A stretch of 64,000 nt of DNA, from positions 39,261,001 to 39,325,000 of the forward strand of contig NC_091671.1 of assembly GCF_042453785.1 (NCBI RefSeq), written 5' to 3'. How positions within the stretch are numbered: the stretch's first letter is position 1; every line of letters starts with the position of its first letter. The stretch is from Malus domestica (taxonomy: Eukaryota > Streptophyta > Magnoliopsida > Rosales > Rosaceae). The notes under the pieces are model-generated. The model was not told where the DNA came from, did no database searches, and saw only the letters and a program-made list of their open reading frames with translations. This document shows, piece by piece, positions 24,025 to 34,243 of the stretch. The position numbers and the translations under genes are program-made.

Positions 24025-24112
24025 ACCAGAGCAAGATTATCACATATCTTCAGGGACCAGAGCAAGATTATCACATATCTTCAGGGACCAGAGCAAGATT
24101 ATCTCATATCAT
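24025..24112. repeat. 31-bp tandem repeat, three units
   Basis: Unit begins ACCAGAGCAAGATTATCACA and ends CATATCTTCAGGG, at 24025, 24056 and 24087 (last unit partial). Lies inside the LTR element. Confidence 0.95.
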
Positions 24113-24888
24113 GCAATCTCCCTGTCCTTTCCTTTGTCCTTGTTCTTGCCTGCGAAGACAAGGATAAAGAAAGCAATATGTCGGAACCTCCACTCAAACT
24201 CCCGGTAAGTAACCGACTGCCTGGAACCTTTCCTGATTGCTTACCTAGTGTTGCTCTCGAGTAGTCATCTTCAACAGTTGGAGTTGGGTCTCCAGTCACC
24301 AAGAAGTGATGAACCATCCAAATGCAAGGGTTGCACTCCACTCCGGCATCAGAGGGCAAATACTGCCGGAGAAGATGCCACACATGCATGGGGGAAAAGC
24401 AGGGAAAATACTACTTAAGCAAGGGGAGCAAGTAAGGAAAGTGAAAATGATACATTGAAGCATGTGGAGACAAGCGCAACAAACGCGTGCTGATTCATCC
24501 CTGACAAAACTGAAGATCACTTGCCACATGAAACTCCTCATGGTCCAATTTCATTCAAGATCAAGCCTCGAAGGTCCTTGAAGAAATCACAAGTCTGATT
24601 CAAGATCAAATGTTCACTACTCTTGAATCAAATTCCGCTCCAGATAAAAGGAGTAAAATCAGACCTTTGGATGCTAGTCTAGCAGAAAGTCCTACAACCC
24701 AGTTCAAGAAAAAGTCTGTGGAAAGTTAACAACATGTAAAACACCTCTTTCGGCAACTCTTCTTACTAAGAGACTAAAGCAGAACGATCAACGATCAACC
24801 TAAATGATTTGAAATCAGGGGGAGCATCTAAAACAGATCAAGATCTTAACGAGTCAATTGAAGACTTATGTGAGCATCTAAGGGGGAG

Positions 24889-25272
24889 TGTTGTAAATAG
24901 TGTATGTAGCCCACATGCACATAGTAACCCCACATGCACAGAGTAAACATTTCACAAGTTTAATAGTGTTTTGTTTGCTCTATAAATAGAGCATTACAAG
25001 TGTTCAAAAGGGGTGATAAAAAAAAGGAAGAATTGGAGATGAATGTGAGGGACTCACGGGAGAGAGAGGAAGGAAAGGAAAGAGAGAAAAGAGAGGAAGA
25101 TGAGAGGAGATAATAGAGAGGGTTATCTTTGTACTCCTATTATTTCAAATTATAATAAAAGCACCATTGCTACCCCGAGGACGTACTCCAGTCACACTGA
25201 TTGTAGAGGAACCTCGTAAATTTTGTGTCTTGTTTCATTTATTCCACTGCACCCACAGTCGATTTTACAACA
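24889..25272 (+). repeat. 3' LTR
   Basis: Same sequence as 19022-19406 with about ten differences. Preceded by the purine tract AAGGGGGAG and followed by the target duplicate ATCTG. Confidence 0.93.
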
Positions 25273-25599
25273 ATCTGAAAATTTATAAAAATATTGGTGT
25301 TGGTTTTGAGATATTGGTTGCTTTCGCACAAAAATTATGAAAATTTGCAATAGGTGGGTATATCAACTCATTAGATTTAATTGAAATTAGAGAAAAATTT
25401 CTCATAAAAAATTTAGAAGTTCGAAATATATTATGGATTTTGACAAAATTTCTAAATCGGTAAATAAGTCGATATTCAATAATTTTTCTATATTTCGCCG
25501 ACAATGGTTGAAGTTTTCATTCGCTCCTTTTCCATATCATTCTTGATTTTTTGGATAATTCAACAGATACATCAATAATTTCATGGATATTTTAAGCAC

Positions 25600-27398
25600 C
25601 GCCCAAAACCCACAAAATGCTCTCCACTGCGGGCACAACCAGTCAAGTTACAGTGAAATGAAGTAAAGTCTGACTGCTCAATCGAGCAAGAATAATGCCT
25701 GAGGCCATGTGTCGTGAGCTAATGGCACTCATGTTACACTTTTTTTTCTCCATGCTTGTTTTAATTAAATGAGCTCAGTACATATCCTGTTTTAATTAAA
25801 AAAAGTAGAGAGTTGCTACACTCATCTCATTGTCTTATTTCTCCACCCACGTTATATTTACACACATTATAAAAAGTTAAAAAATTAAAATGTTATTTTC
25901 TCACCGACTATTATTCCTAAAATAACCCTATATATAATTAAAGATAAATTTCTCTTAAAAAAAAGAAAATTAAAAAAATAATATTACTCTCTTCTACAAA
26001 TCAGAAAAGAAAAAAACCAAGGTCTTCTAATCTTCAGCCTACACATTTGGTCGGAATTGAAAATGGAGAAGCTTACTCGAGTAAATCATCTCTCAAGCTC
26101 GAACCCATGTTTTAACTTCCTTCAGCAGTTTACTTAGTCCTGCAATATGTTTGTCGTTAAAAGTCGATTTGCACTTTGTATGAACATGATGATCTTTTCA
26201 CTTCATTCATGGTTGATGTCTTTTCTGCTTGGCATTCTTACCAGTTAGGCCATCAGATAACATTTGGAACCTCTCCTGGGGCTCGTAAGAAAACCCTTCC
26301 GAAAAAATGTTCTTTGGCCAAAACAAGCCACTTAAAACACTTGGTTTATCACCGTCACAATCAGGGTAAAACCAAAAAAAGGGTATTGAACATTCACACC
26401 GTTATGCTGTTGAGTGTTCGAAATTTCAAATGGAACTGGATTACTGGAAGTCTGGAAGGAAAGGTCGATAAGGGACTGAATGGACTGAAATTATGGAACT
26501 TGAATTCCTTTGAAATTCTGGAATTTGAAGGATTACGGCACCAAGCATATAATCCAGAAGAAATCTCACGCCCAAACTTTTTTTTTTTAATAAAAAAATA
26601 AATGCAAAAGAAGGTAAATAAGGTCTTTATTAGTCATTTTACAAATGAACAAATTTGTAATTAAAAATTTCATAAAAAGGTGGGTGGAAATATAAAACAT
26701 TGGGATGAAAATAACAGCTCTAAAAAAGTAATGCTAAAAAGATTGAATTTGTATATAAAATTTTGTAAACTACATTATATAAAAATTGATAATTAAATTA
26801 TTACTTGTATGTTGATAAACACGTTAATTCCTAAATTTAGTTAACCTTAATGGGATTTGGATGAATAAACTTTCACATTGACGTATATTCCACACTCTTC
26901 TCCCTCCGCTTCCCTCCGCCCTTTCCAACACTTTTCGTATTCCCTCCCCCAAATCCCCCTTCCCAGTTTCCTTCATTTTCAACTTTCCCGGGAAACAAAC
27001 AGAAAATTCCAGAACCCTTCCTTTGCGAGTTCCTATTTCCCTACAATATCACATCCCCCCGCTCTCTCTCTGTAAAATCCCTAATCCCCCTTCCCAATTT
27101 CCTTCCTTTTCAACTTTCCCGGAAAACAAACAGAAAATTTCCAGAACCCTTTCTTTGCGACTTCCTATTTCCCAAGAATCTCACTCCTACTTTCCCCCTC
27201 TTTCTCTCCCAAAATCCCTAATTCCCTTTTCAATTCCATATCTTTCCATCAAATTCGCCGTAAAAGATCAGTCTTTCGCGTATGATTTCTTTCTGGGTCC
27301 GGTTTTTGAGCCCTGATGCTTCCGGTATTGCGTAACAAGGCGGAGAGCAATAGCGCAAGGGTTTGGAATTAGTATATCGATCGTTGCGGTGGTTGAAA
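25600..27398. other. upstream region of SP1
   Basis: 25600-26880: no gene recognised. The open frame 26176-26601 has no family resemblance. A MITE family A fragment lies at about 26728-26830. About 26950-27195 is a C/T-rich leader duplicated in tandem, each unit holding CCTTCCCA(G/A)TTTCCTTC, TTTTCAACTTTCCCGG and AAACAAACAGAAAAT, then CCCTAAT. This is probably the 5' UTR or core promoter of the SP1 gene. Confidence 0.55.
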
Positions 27399-29920
27399 AT
27401 GCTACCTTGGGGTGGATTGAGTTGTTGTCTGAGTGGAGCTGCTCTTTACCTTCTTGGCAGGAGCAGTGGCAGGTCAGTTTATTCTCTCTGTTTTTCGATA
27501 TTGAATTAGCTTTACTGATGATCAAATTACGCATTTCTAAGTTGTCAATAACTTATTTTTGTTGTTATGTTGAATTTTGGTGTTTTGTGATTACACAGGG
27601 ATGCAGAGATTCTTAAATCCGCCACTCGGATTAATCAGTTAAAGGAATTGGGTATGCGCCTTTTTTCGAAACTGAAAGATTAGTTTTTGCTTCAATTGTT
27701 TTGTTTTGGTGCCTTGCTTGAATCAAATACATTTTCATGTGGAACATCTGTTGGGAGAAGATTTATAGATTTATTTATTTTTCTGGCGATGCCGTTAGTC
27801 TGTTTGGGTTTGCTCCCTGAATTAAGAGTTGCTGTCTACTTTCTCTTTTCAGCAAAACTGTTGGATTCCGAATTTAGATTGCCAGTGGTGGTTGCAGTTT
27901 CGGGGAGAGTTAGCTCTGAAACCCCCATCAACTGTGAGTTCACTGGTTTACGAGGTGTAGTTGTGGAGGAAACGGTACACAAATCATAACTCTAAAGAAC
28001 AAATTTGGATGCTTTCGTTGGCTGTGTTTTCGTGCAATTGGTAATTAACTATACTGTTGATCTTCTTCAGGCAGAACAACATTTTTTGAAACACAATGAT
28101 GCTGGCTCATGGATACAGGATTCTGCTTTGATGCTTTCAATGAGTAAAGAAGTTCCCTGGTACTTGGTGAGAATTCTCTCTCTCTACATGTCCCTTCTTG
28201 TGCTTATTGAGTAAATATTATTTTTGGTTCAATTGGAGCTGAAATTTGACTAACTGGATATGATGGTGGTTCCTGGAATTATTTTTTTTATTTTTATCAG
28301 GATGATGGAACTGGTCGTGTGTTTGTGGTGGGAGCACGAGCTGCCACAGGATTTGTATTGCCGGTTGCAAGTGAGGTATTTGAAGAGTCAGGACGATCCC
28401 TCGTACGTGGGACATTAGATTATCTCCAAGGCCTCAAGGTTTGCTTAGTTTAGTAATTGTTGTATACTTGTATCTGGCAAACTTCAATGGTTCAACTAGT
28501 AAGATGGCTGTTTTGTCTCAGATGCTTGGAGTCAAACGAATTGAGAGGGTACTTCCAACCGGTACTTCTATGAGTGTTGTTGGTGAGGTATGCTGTAGTT
28601 TAATAACTGTATCTTTTTTAGAACAAATACTCAAATAGACATAAAGCTGAACTGTAGGAAGTAACATTCCGATAATTACAAATTTTAAAATTACTTTTAC
28701 CCAAATGTTTTTTGTTTAGTATTGTACCAAATACTTAATTTGGATGATCCTTGTTCCAAAAATGATCACTGTCCCGTAGAAGAACTTGCACTCTTGTAAA
28801 ACGGCTTGAAGCTTTAGTTTCATAATTAGCATTTTATTTGCAGGATGCTATTTGGTGGAACGTTTGTGCATTGAAATGTTATGATGTACACACTCATTTG
28901 ATACTTTCTCTTATTGCTTGATCTATATCAGGCTGTCAAAGATGACATTGGTACCATTCGGATTCAACGACCTCAGAAAGGGCCATTTTATGTCTCTCCC
29001 AAAACCATTGATCAGCTTATTGCAAACCTTGGAAAATGGGCAAGGTTGTTTATAACTTATACAAATGCGTAAATGTATATTAACATTCTGTGTGCATATG
29101 TATGTCCATGGCTGGTGTTTTTGCACTCATGCGCTGCTCATTTGCTTTAATGGTGTGCTTTCTCTGTAGTCTAATTAATATAGATGTCTTTTTCAGGTGG
29201 TACAAATATGCATCTGTGGGTTTGACCGTGTTTGGTGTTTATTTGGTTGCTAAGCATTCTATCCAATACATCATTGAGAGAAAGCGCCGTTGGGAATTGC
29301 AGAAAAGGTACGTAGCCCAAGTTTGTTCATTTGGAACTTGCAAGTGAAAGTCGCTGCTTCTATGAGTAAGTATGTAAAGGAAAAACAGCATGTTTTGATG
29401 GTGGCCTCATATATATATATAATATTTCTATTGTTTCTTCCGTCTATCTGAAACAAATGGATAATGAAATTCGACTCCATGCAGGGTTCTTGCTGCAGCT
29501 GCTAAAAGATCTGGGGAAGATGGTGAAGGTATACTGCTGAGAGACCCCATTACGATGTTATTTGCAATATATGCTCAAAAATGTACTAAGAGGTTTTACC
29601 TTTTTCTCCCAGGTTCAAACGAAAAAGATGATGGTGCATCAGATGGAAACAAGAGAGACCGTATGATGCCCGATTTATGTGTGATATGCCTTGAACAGGA
29701 TTATAATGCGGTTTTTGTCCCGTAAGAACTGCCTTTTCATTATATGATACAACAGCCAGTCTAATTTATTACCTTACGAATTTAACACATCACTGATTCT
29801 TTTATTTATTTTATCAGGTGTGGTCATATGTGCTGTTGTACAACTTGCTCCTTGCACCTGACCAGCTGTCCTCTCTGCCGGCGACGAATTGATCAGGCTG
29901 TAAAGACTTTCCGCCATTAA
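27399..29920 (+). CDS. SP1: SP1-type RING E3 ubiquitin ligase of the organelle outer membrane
   Basis: Ubiquitin ligase of the plastid outer envelope (MULAN/MUL1-like family) that in Arabidopsis marks TOC import components for degradation. Eleven exons: 27399-27472, 27599-27651, 27853-27974, 28071-28166, 28301-28438, 28522-28587, 28932-29044, 29197-29307, 29485-29528, 29613-29721, 29818-29920. GT-AG throughout, 1029 nt, 342 aa, the length of Arabidopsis SP1 (343). N-terminal membrane segment (SCCLSGAALYLLGRSSGR), GIDE domain (HFLKHNDAGSWIQDSALML, then DDGTGRVFVVGARAATGF), second membrane segment (SVGLTVFGVYLVAKH), basic helix, and C-terminal C3HC4 RING (LCVICLEQDYNAVFVPCGH, CCCTTC, SCPLCRRRID) ending KTFRH. 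The paralog at 12315-15536 is more diverged. Introns of the two no longer align, so their duplication is old. Confidence 0.95.
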
Positions 29921-30262
29921 GGCTCTGCTTCAAATGTTTTGAGCAGTAGTCGATGAAGAAATCTTGATGAGCAGAAGGTTATCTAGAGAAGCACTTCCAA
30001 ACATGCCCGCGATTAAACGATGACTGTTTTGTGTGGTGCAACCCTGCCAATGCTCCCACGAACTTTACTCGAGTAAATTTGCAGTTTTACGTAGTTTTCT
30101 TTCCGGAAATCTTGTGGCATGGTGCTTTCTTGTAAATTTCTTGTAAACTATAACTGATTTAAGCGGGTAGACATTCTTGTAAATTGTTGTGGTCTAACAA
30201 TTTTCATAGTCGGACTTTATGTTGGGAGTAATCCACCTTTGGAGAGTTTCCACGTATCGCCA
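29921..30262 (+). other. 3' UTR and flank of SP1
   Basis: No further coding sequence. Faint similarity to the 3' flank of the 12.3-kb paralog (GTAGTCGATGAAGAAATC against GTAGATCGACGAAGAGATC) is the only sign that both arose from one locus. Confidence 0.5.
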
Positions 30263-30623
30263 GTGTTTAAAATATCTATATAGGTAGAAATATCAATATT
30301 CAAATTTATGTAAATATTGATGCATATATCGATATCGGTTGCTTCGACGGAGATTATGTAAAGTTGCAATGGGTGGATATATCAACTTATTTAGTTTTAG
30401 TTGAAATTAGCAAAAATTTTTTTTTTTTTTTAAATCAAAAGTTAAGTCTAATGAATTTTGCCAAATTTTTTTTAGTGAATAAGTAAATATCGTTGATATT
30501 ATTTGATTTTTTTGTATCTCATCGACAAGGGTGAAGTTTGCACTTCTCCTCCCTACATATCGATTATTGATTTTTTAGATATTTCGACAAAAGTATTGAT
30601 AATTTTGTGGATATTTTAAACAT
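30263..30623. repeat. MITE, same family as 18984-25599
   Basis: Starts GTGTTTAAAATATC and ends, in reverse complement, ATGTTTAAAATATCC. About 360 bp, non-coding, uninterrupted. Serves as reference for the copy split by the LTR element. Confidence 0.75.
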
Positions 30624-30625
30624 TG

Positions 30626-30822
30626 GATTTGGATCCTCTCCTGAGCACAAGGAGAGGATCCTCCTTACCAAAGACTGTGGGCTGTTGGATTTTTATCCAA
30701 CGGCTATAAACTGGAAGGTCCCTTTAAAGTTATAATAATTATAGTCGTTGAATGAAAATCCAACGACCCATAGTTTTTTGTCAGGAGGATCTTCTCCTTG
30801 GGCTCAGGAGAGGATCCAAATC
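30626..30822. mobile_element. fold-back MITE with long inverted repeats
   Basis: Left GATTTGGATCCTCTCCTGAG, then CACAAGGAGAGGATCCTCC. Right in reverse complement GATTTGGATCCTCTCCTGAG, then CCCAAGGAGAAGATCCTCC. An inner second fold-back (GTTGGATTTTTATCCAACGG against GTTGGATTTTCATTCAACG) makes the 197 bp nearly a complete hairpin. Confidence 0.9.
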
Positions 30823-30833
30823 TTATAACTGAG

Positions 30834-31439
30834 GCCATCTCCAACCAACCCAGCCAAAGGGTCATAGGCCAAAAAATAGCCGGTTTTGACACAAAAATCA
30901 TCTCAAACTAAGGGTTAGGTCAAATGGCTCGTGAGCCCCACCATGTAAAAAATTGGAGAACCGGCCAGCGGGTTGGCCAAGAGCAGCCAGCCCTATGGCC
31001 CAACCCAAACACATGCTACCTAACGTCATGCACGTCAGGTTACTGTTGGATTTGACTTTTTTTTTAAGACGAAATTTAAAAATAAAAATAAATTCTAATT
31101 TTTTTTCCTATAAATACCTAAGTCATTTCTACCCCATTTCTCACATCCCTTTCACTATTCCATATTATCTTACCTCATTTTATTTCAATTTTTCACATCA
31201 TTTTCATGATATAAAGATAAAAAAATCAGGAGGCTTATTAATTTAGCGATAAGTGGCACTCAAAATATGTCTGAAAACCTTATTTTAATATGGTAGTGTA
31301 ATTCAATTAACCATATTAATTCAATTAAAATAATAAATTATTGATGGGCTAAAAAATAGCCCCCCTTCAGTTGGAGATGGATTTTTTTGTCGAACTCTGT
31401 TTTGGCCTATTGCTCTTTGGCCCTCTTGGTTAGGGATAG
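30834..31439. mobile_element. MITE-like element with imperfect terminal inverted repeats
   Basis: Left CATCTCCAACCAACCCAGCC, AAAGGGTCATAGGCCAAAA. Right in reverse complement TATCCCTAACCAAGAGGGCC, AAAGAGCAATAGGCCAAAA. A second pair inside is GGCCAAAAAATAGCC against GGCTATTTTTTAGCCC. About 605 bp; 31440-31830 beyond it shows no gene. Confidence 0.7.
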
Positions 31440-31831
31440 TATAAAATATAGCATGATACTGCTCATTAAAAAATAATGTCTTAGGATTTATCCTCTTGGT
31501 TGTACATCTGTCGTAACGCGATGAGTAAAGAGATGTACATAAAAAAAGATATGGATCTTATCCATAATTAATAGGATGCTGAAAATTTTAATTGGATGAT
31601 CCAATTAGTATTTGAATAAAGATAATTCGATTATAAATAGATTCGAATATAGATAAGGTGTATTCAATTTGATAATAATCTGATTCGGTTTAATAGAAGC
31701 ATATTTTGTTATTTTATTCTTTTTATTTTATTTTATGTTATTTTATAAATATTATACTTGTATATATTAAATGAATTACCAATGATATTTCAGTCATTTT
31801 CAGGTTTTAAATTAGCATTGATAATGAACCA

Positions 31832-31990
31832 ATTTTTTTTTTTTTTAACAAACTATAGTATCCACACTAAGGGATGGGGGAGTGGGCTAAGCAGCTTGCC
31901 ATAATAATGTGGTTCAACTTTGTCTTTGACGAGAATCGAACCTAAGACTTTTCACTTATAAGTAAAGCGAAATACAACTAGACCATAGTA
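31832..31990 (-). mobile_element. tRNA-derived SINE
   Basis: On the minus strand: pol III A box TGGTCTAGTTG near the start and B box GGTTCGATTCTC about 45 bp later, then a unique body ending in a run of about 15 A (the T run at 31832-31848). About 155 bp, typical for a plant SINE. A decayed relative is at 44940-45090. Confidence 0.8.
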
Positions 31991-32404
31991 AGCAATAATA
32001 GTTGGATTTGAATCCTACTATTATTTTATAATGTGGTTGTTCTCCCCCTACAAATAAGGTAAAACAAGATGATGATGTGGTTTAATATTGAGCATTTAAA
32101 TAAGAGAGGAATGAGAGGAGAGAATCCAAATCTTTATCGGAATCCGATTCATTTACAAATTTAGTTGGCTGCTAGTCTTCATTGGCATCACTTAACAACA
32201 ATTGGAGCACAAACATAAAACCTTCCTACAGGTCAGATGATGCTAAGCATGTCGGCCCTATGGGAAAAGGACAAGAAAAAGGGAGTAAATTTTCCTTTCC
32301 ATTGTATCACTTGATTCTTACATCTAGATGGAACACAAACGGAACGAATGTAACCCTAGCTTTTCATTCCATATATATATCCCCACATAACAAAATTAAG
32401 GTGA

Positions 32405-32640
32405 AGAGAGAGATTTCACATCAACAACAACAAAGTCATATATTTTCAGGTGGGGTTACCTGTATGAATCTTAGAACGTCATTGTCATCAGTTTTGTGCA
32501 AGTTTTCCGTTTCCAAGTACTCCATATCTTTCTTTAAAGTCTCTTTTTAAGTCTTCATAGGTCTTCCTCTATCTCTTTTGCCTTGAGTCTCTGTTTTATA
32601 ATCGGATTTTCTAACTAGAGCATCTAATAGGTCTTTGATT
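32405..32640 (-). mobile_element. RTE-type LINE 3' end, decayed
   Basis: Begins with (CAA)n on the plus strand. Read on the minus strand it gives the C-terminus of an RTE reverse transcriptase protein in broken frames (R-G-R-P-motif followed by KKDMEYLE). Aligns with 52164-52410, which shares GTATGAATCTTAGAA(C/T)GTCATTG and GGTCTTCCTCTAT. Confidence 0.75.
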
Positions 32641-32657
32641 CACATTAACAAAAGGAA

Positions 32658-32825
32658 AATGCTAGGGGAGACCAAATTTCTAAATCAAATTTACAAACCA
32701 AATGATGTGTCACCAATAGGAATTATAAGTATGTTAATCAACACTTAAGTAATAATCCAATCATCCACAACCACATCCCTTGGTTTACAAAATTTGATTT
32801 AAAATTTTGGTCTACCTAACATTAC
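32658..32825. mobile_element. MITE family A, complete copy
   Basis: Left ATGCTAGGGGAGACCAAATT. Right in reverse complement TAATGTTAGGTAGACCAAAA. Relatives: 45719-45832 and fragments near 12045 and 26728. Confidence 0.8.
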
Positions 32826-33512
32826 CCTTAACAAAACAATAAAATTTATGAGTCCTTAATAAATTACTTTCTTCTAGAATTATTGGTACATTTCTGTTCC
32901 AAAAATTGGTGTTCAACCGTAATCTGGTTGGTCACCACTCACGTTTCACAAGAAGTACGATTATACCAAGTTTTTTGAGTGTGTGATTGGTGGGATCACA
33001 ACCATACGAGATTTCTGTGATTACAAAGGGTTAGTTTCTTCATTGGTCATATTTCCACACTCAAATCAAATCCAATCCTACACCGCGTGCAGTGAACACC
33101 TAATTTAGACAAAATTCATAAATACCAACATTGTCGTCTACCATATCATCATATGTGGATTTGTGCACGCGGTGTGACGAAACTCACAGTACTATTAAAA
33201 AAAATTCCGGAATCTTAAACTCAGTTGTCAAAAAGTAGTTGTGGCCCTTGTGGGAACCAGATTAAAATTTATCCGTTAATAGCTTGCTATGCAGTATGTA
33301 TATGCTTTATTATAGTGGTGCTTTAAAGATTCTAATTTCCATAGAAAATAGAGTACCTAAAGTGATTGAGAATATGATCCCAAAATTGATACAGTACTTT
33401 TCTCTTTAGATCAAAAACAACACAAACAGTAGGGTAAAAGATCGTTTGTTTTTTATTTTCAGTGTGAATACGAACCGTACGTAAAAAACGACTAGCTAGA
33501 CAAATCAATGCA

Positions 33513-33520
33513 TATAAATA
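33513..33520 (+). promoter_or_regulatory. TATA box of the 33587 gene
   Basis: TATAAATA lies 67 bp upstream of the ATG, a normal distance for a plant gene with a short leader. No other ATG lies between. Confidence 0.6.
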
Positions 33521-33586
33521 CCACCCTCTCTGTTGTCTAGAAAATCACTCCCATTTTTCCAAAACTTGACCACATATTTATACTTG

Positions 33587-34243
33587 ATGGAAAAGAATGG
33601 CAATAATCCTGCTGCAGCAGCATCAGATTCAGAGGGAGTGTGCCAGAAAATCTACAGCGCCATCACAGTTTCTCCTGCATTTCGAACAGTTCGCCGAGCC
33701 ACGCATTTTCCACAAGAACCTACAGCTGCCTCCGCTGCTAGAAGCACGTATCCTCCACAACCACAACCCAAGAAGTCAGCTGAATTAGTGGTTCGGATTC
33801 CAATCACGTCCGAAAAAATAGTAGGGAAAGGCTGTGATGATCAAGCAAATTCCAAGGTTGCTGCGAAGATTGAACCCAAAAAACCTCCAACTCATCATGG
33901 TCTAGTACACAAATACAAGGAAGAGTTGGCCAAGGCTACTCATTCAAAAGTTGAGGAGGACAAACATGAAGCACAAGCTCAAGCTAGGAATATTGAAGGA
34001 AAGAAACAAGGAGGATTGGATATTAATGACAAATTTTCGGAGTATATCAATCGGGCGAAGATCAAGATCAGATCAATGTCATCGAAGAAGATAGCGGAAT
34101 CAGATGAGGTTGAGTATGATGGAAAGAAAAGAGAGACTGGAAACGACCATTTTTCTGATTATATTCAACGTGCGAAGAAAAAGTTCAGATCTACGCCGTC
34201 AAATCTTGGTGGTCGAAAGAATGCTTCCTTTAAGCGAGAGTAG
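33587..34243 (+). CDS. small basic plant protein of unknown function
   Basis: Single exon, 218 aa from the ATG at 33587. The open frame extends upstream but only to a non-ATG codon. Very rich in Lys, Ala, Ser and Glu, with no membrane segment or signal peptide. Two similar motifs near the C-terminus, DKFSEYINRAKIKIRSMSSK (about 145-164) and DHFSDYIQRAKKKFRSTPS (about 190-208), share F-S-(E/D)-Y-I-x-R-A-K-x-K-(I/F)-R-S. The centre is Pro/Lys-rich (EPKKPPTHHGLVHKYKEEL). I do not recognise a named family. A truncated tandem copy starts at 36387. The TATA box, clean frame and duplicated motif support a real gene. Confidence 0.7.
   Translation: MEKNGNNPAAAASDSEGVCQKIYSAITVSPAFRTVRRATHFPQEPTAASAARSTYPPQPQPKKSAELVVRIPITSEKIVGKGCDDQANSKVAAKIEPKKPPTHHGLVHKYKEELAKATHSKVEEDKHEAQAQARNIEGKKQGGLDINDKFSEYINRAKIKIRSMSSKKIAESDEVEYDGKKRETGNDHFSDYIQRAKKKFRSTPSNLGGRKNASFKRE

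Larger units (their letters stand above)
19022..25272 (+). mobile_element. Copia-class LTR retrotransposon, young LTRs, decayed pol
   Basis: LTRs 19022-19406 and 24889-25272 (385 and 384 bp, roughly ten differences counted by eye), both TG...CA. Perfect target duplication ATCTG at 19017-19021 and 25273-25277. The primer-binding region directly after the left LTR is CGTTATCAGCATGAGAAG, the ACGTTATCAGCA type common in plant Copia elements. A polypurine tract (AAGGGGGAG) abuts the right LTR. The internal 5.5 kb has no long sense frame. About 20960-22860 holds broken pol, the next 2 kb an antisense frame, and two tandem-repeat patches are present. Probably mobilised by proteins of another element. 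Confidence 0.92.
18984..25599. repeat. MITE split by an LTR retrotransposon
   Basis: Left end GTGCTTAAAATTTCAACAC (18984). The right end in reverse complement is GTGCTTAAAATATCC (25599). The same element, uninterrupted, is at 30263-30623. Removing the LTR element (19022-25272) and one ATCTG restores about 370 bp that aligns with that copy, including TTTAATTGAAATTAG against TTTAGTTGAAATTAG. Confidence 0.8.
31991..33512. other. intergenic, first unit of a tandem duplication
   Basis: From about 32170 this region is colinear, at moderate identity, with about 34960-36380. It holds an RTE LINE tail (32405-32640) and MITE family A (32658-32825), both missing from the second unit. The open frame 32182-32550 crosses these repeats and is not a gene. 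Confidence 0.55.

Noticed and set aside
26176-26601. 141-aa open frame upstream of SP1
   Set aside because: No recognisable domain; ends in a T run; no splice or promoter context; composition like the AT-rich flank.
12315-29920. One single block duplication of TUFM plus SP1
   Set aside because: TUFM and its copy still align in introns, whereas the two SP1 genes align only in exons and at much lower identity; at least two separate events are needed.
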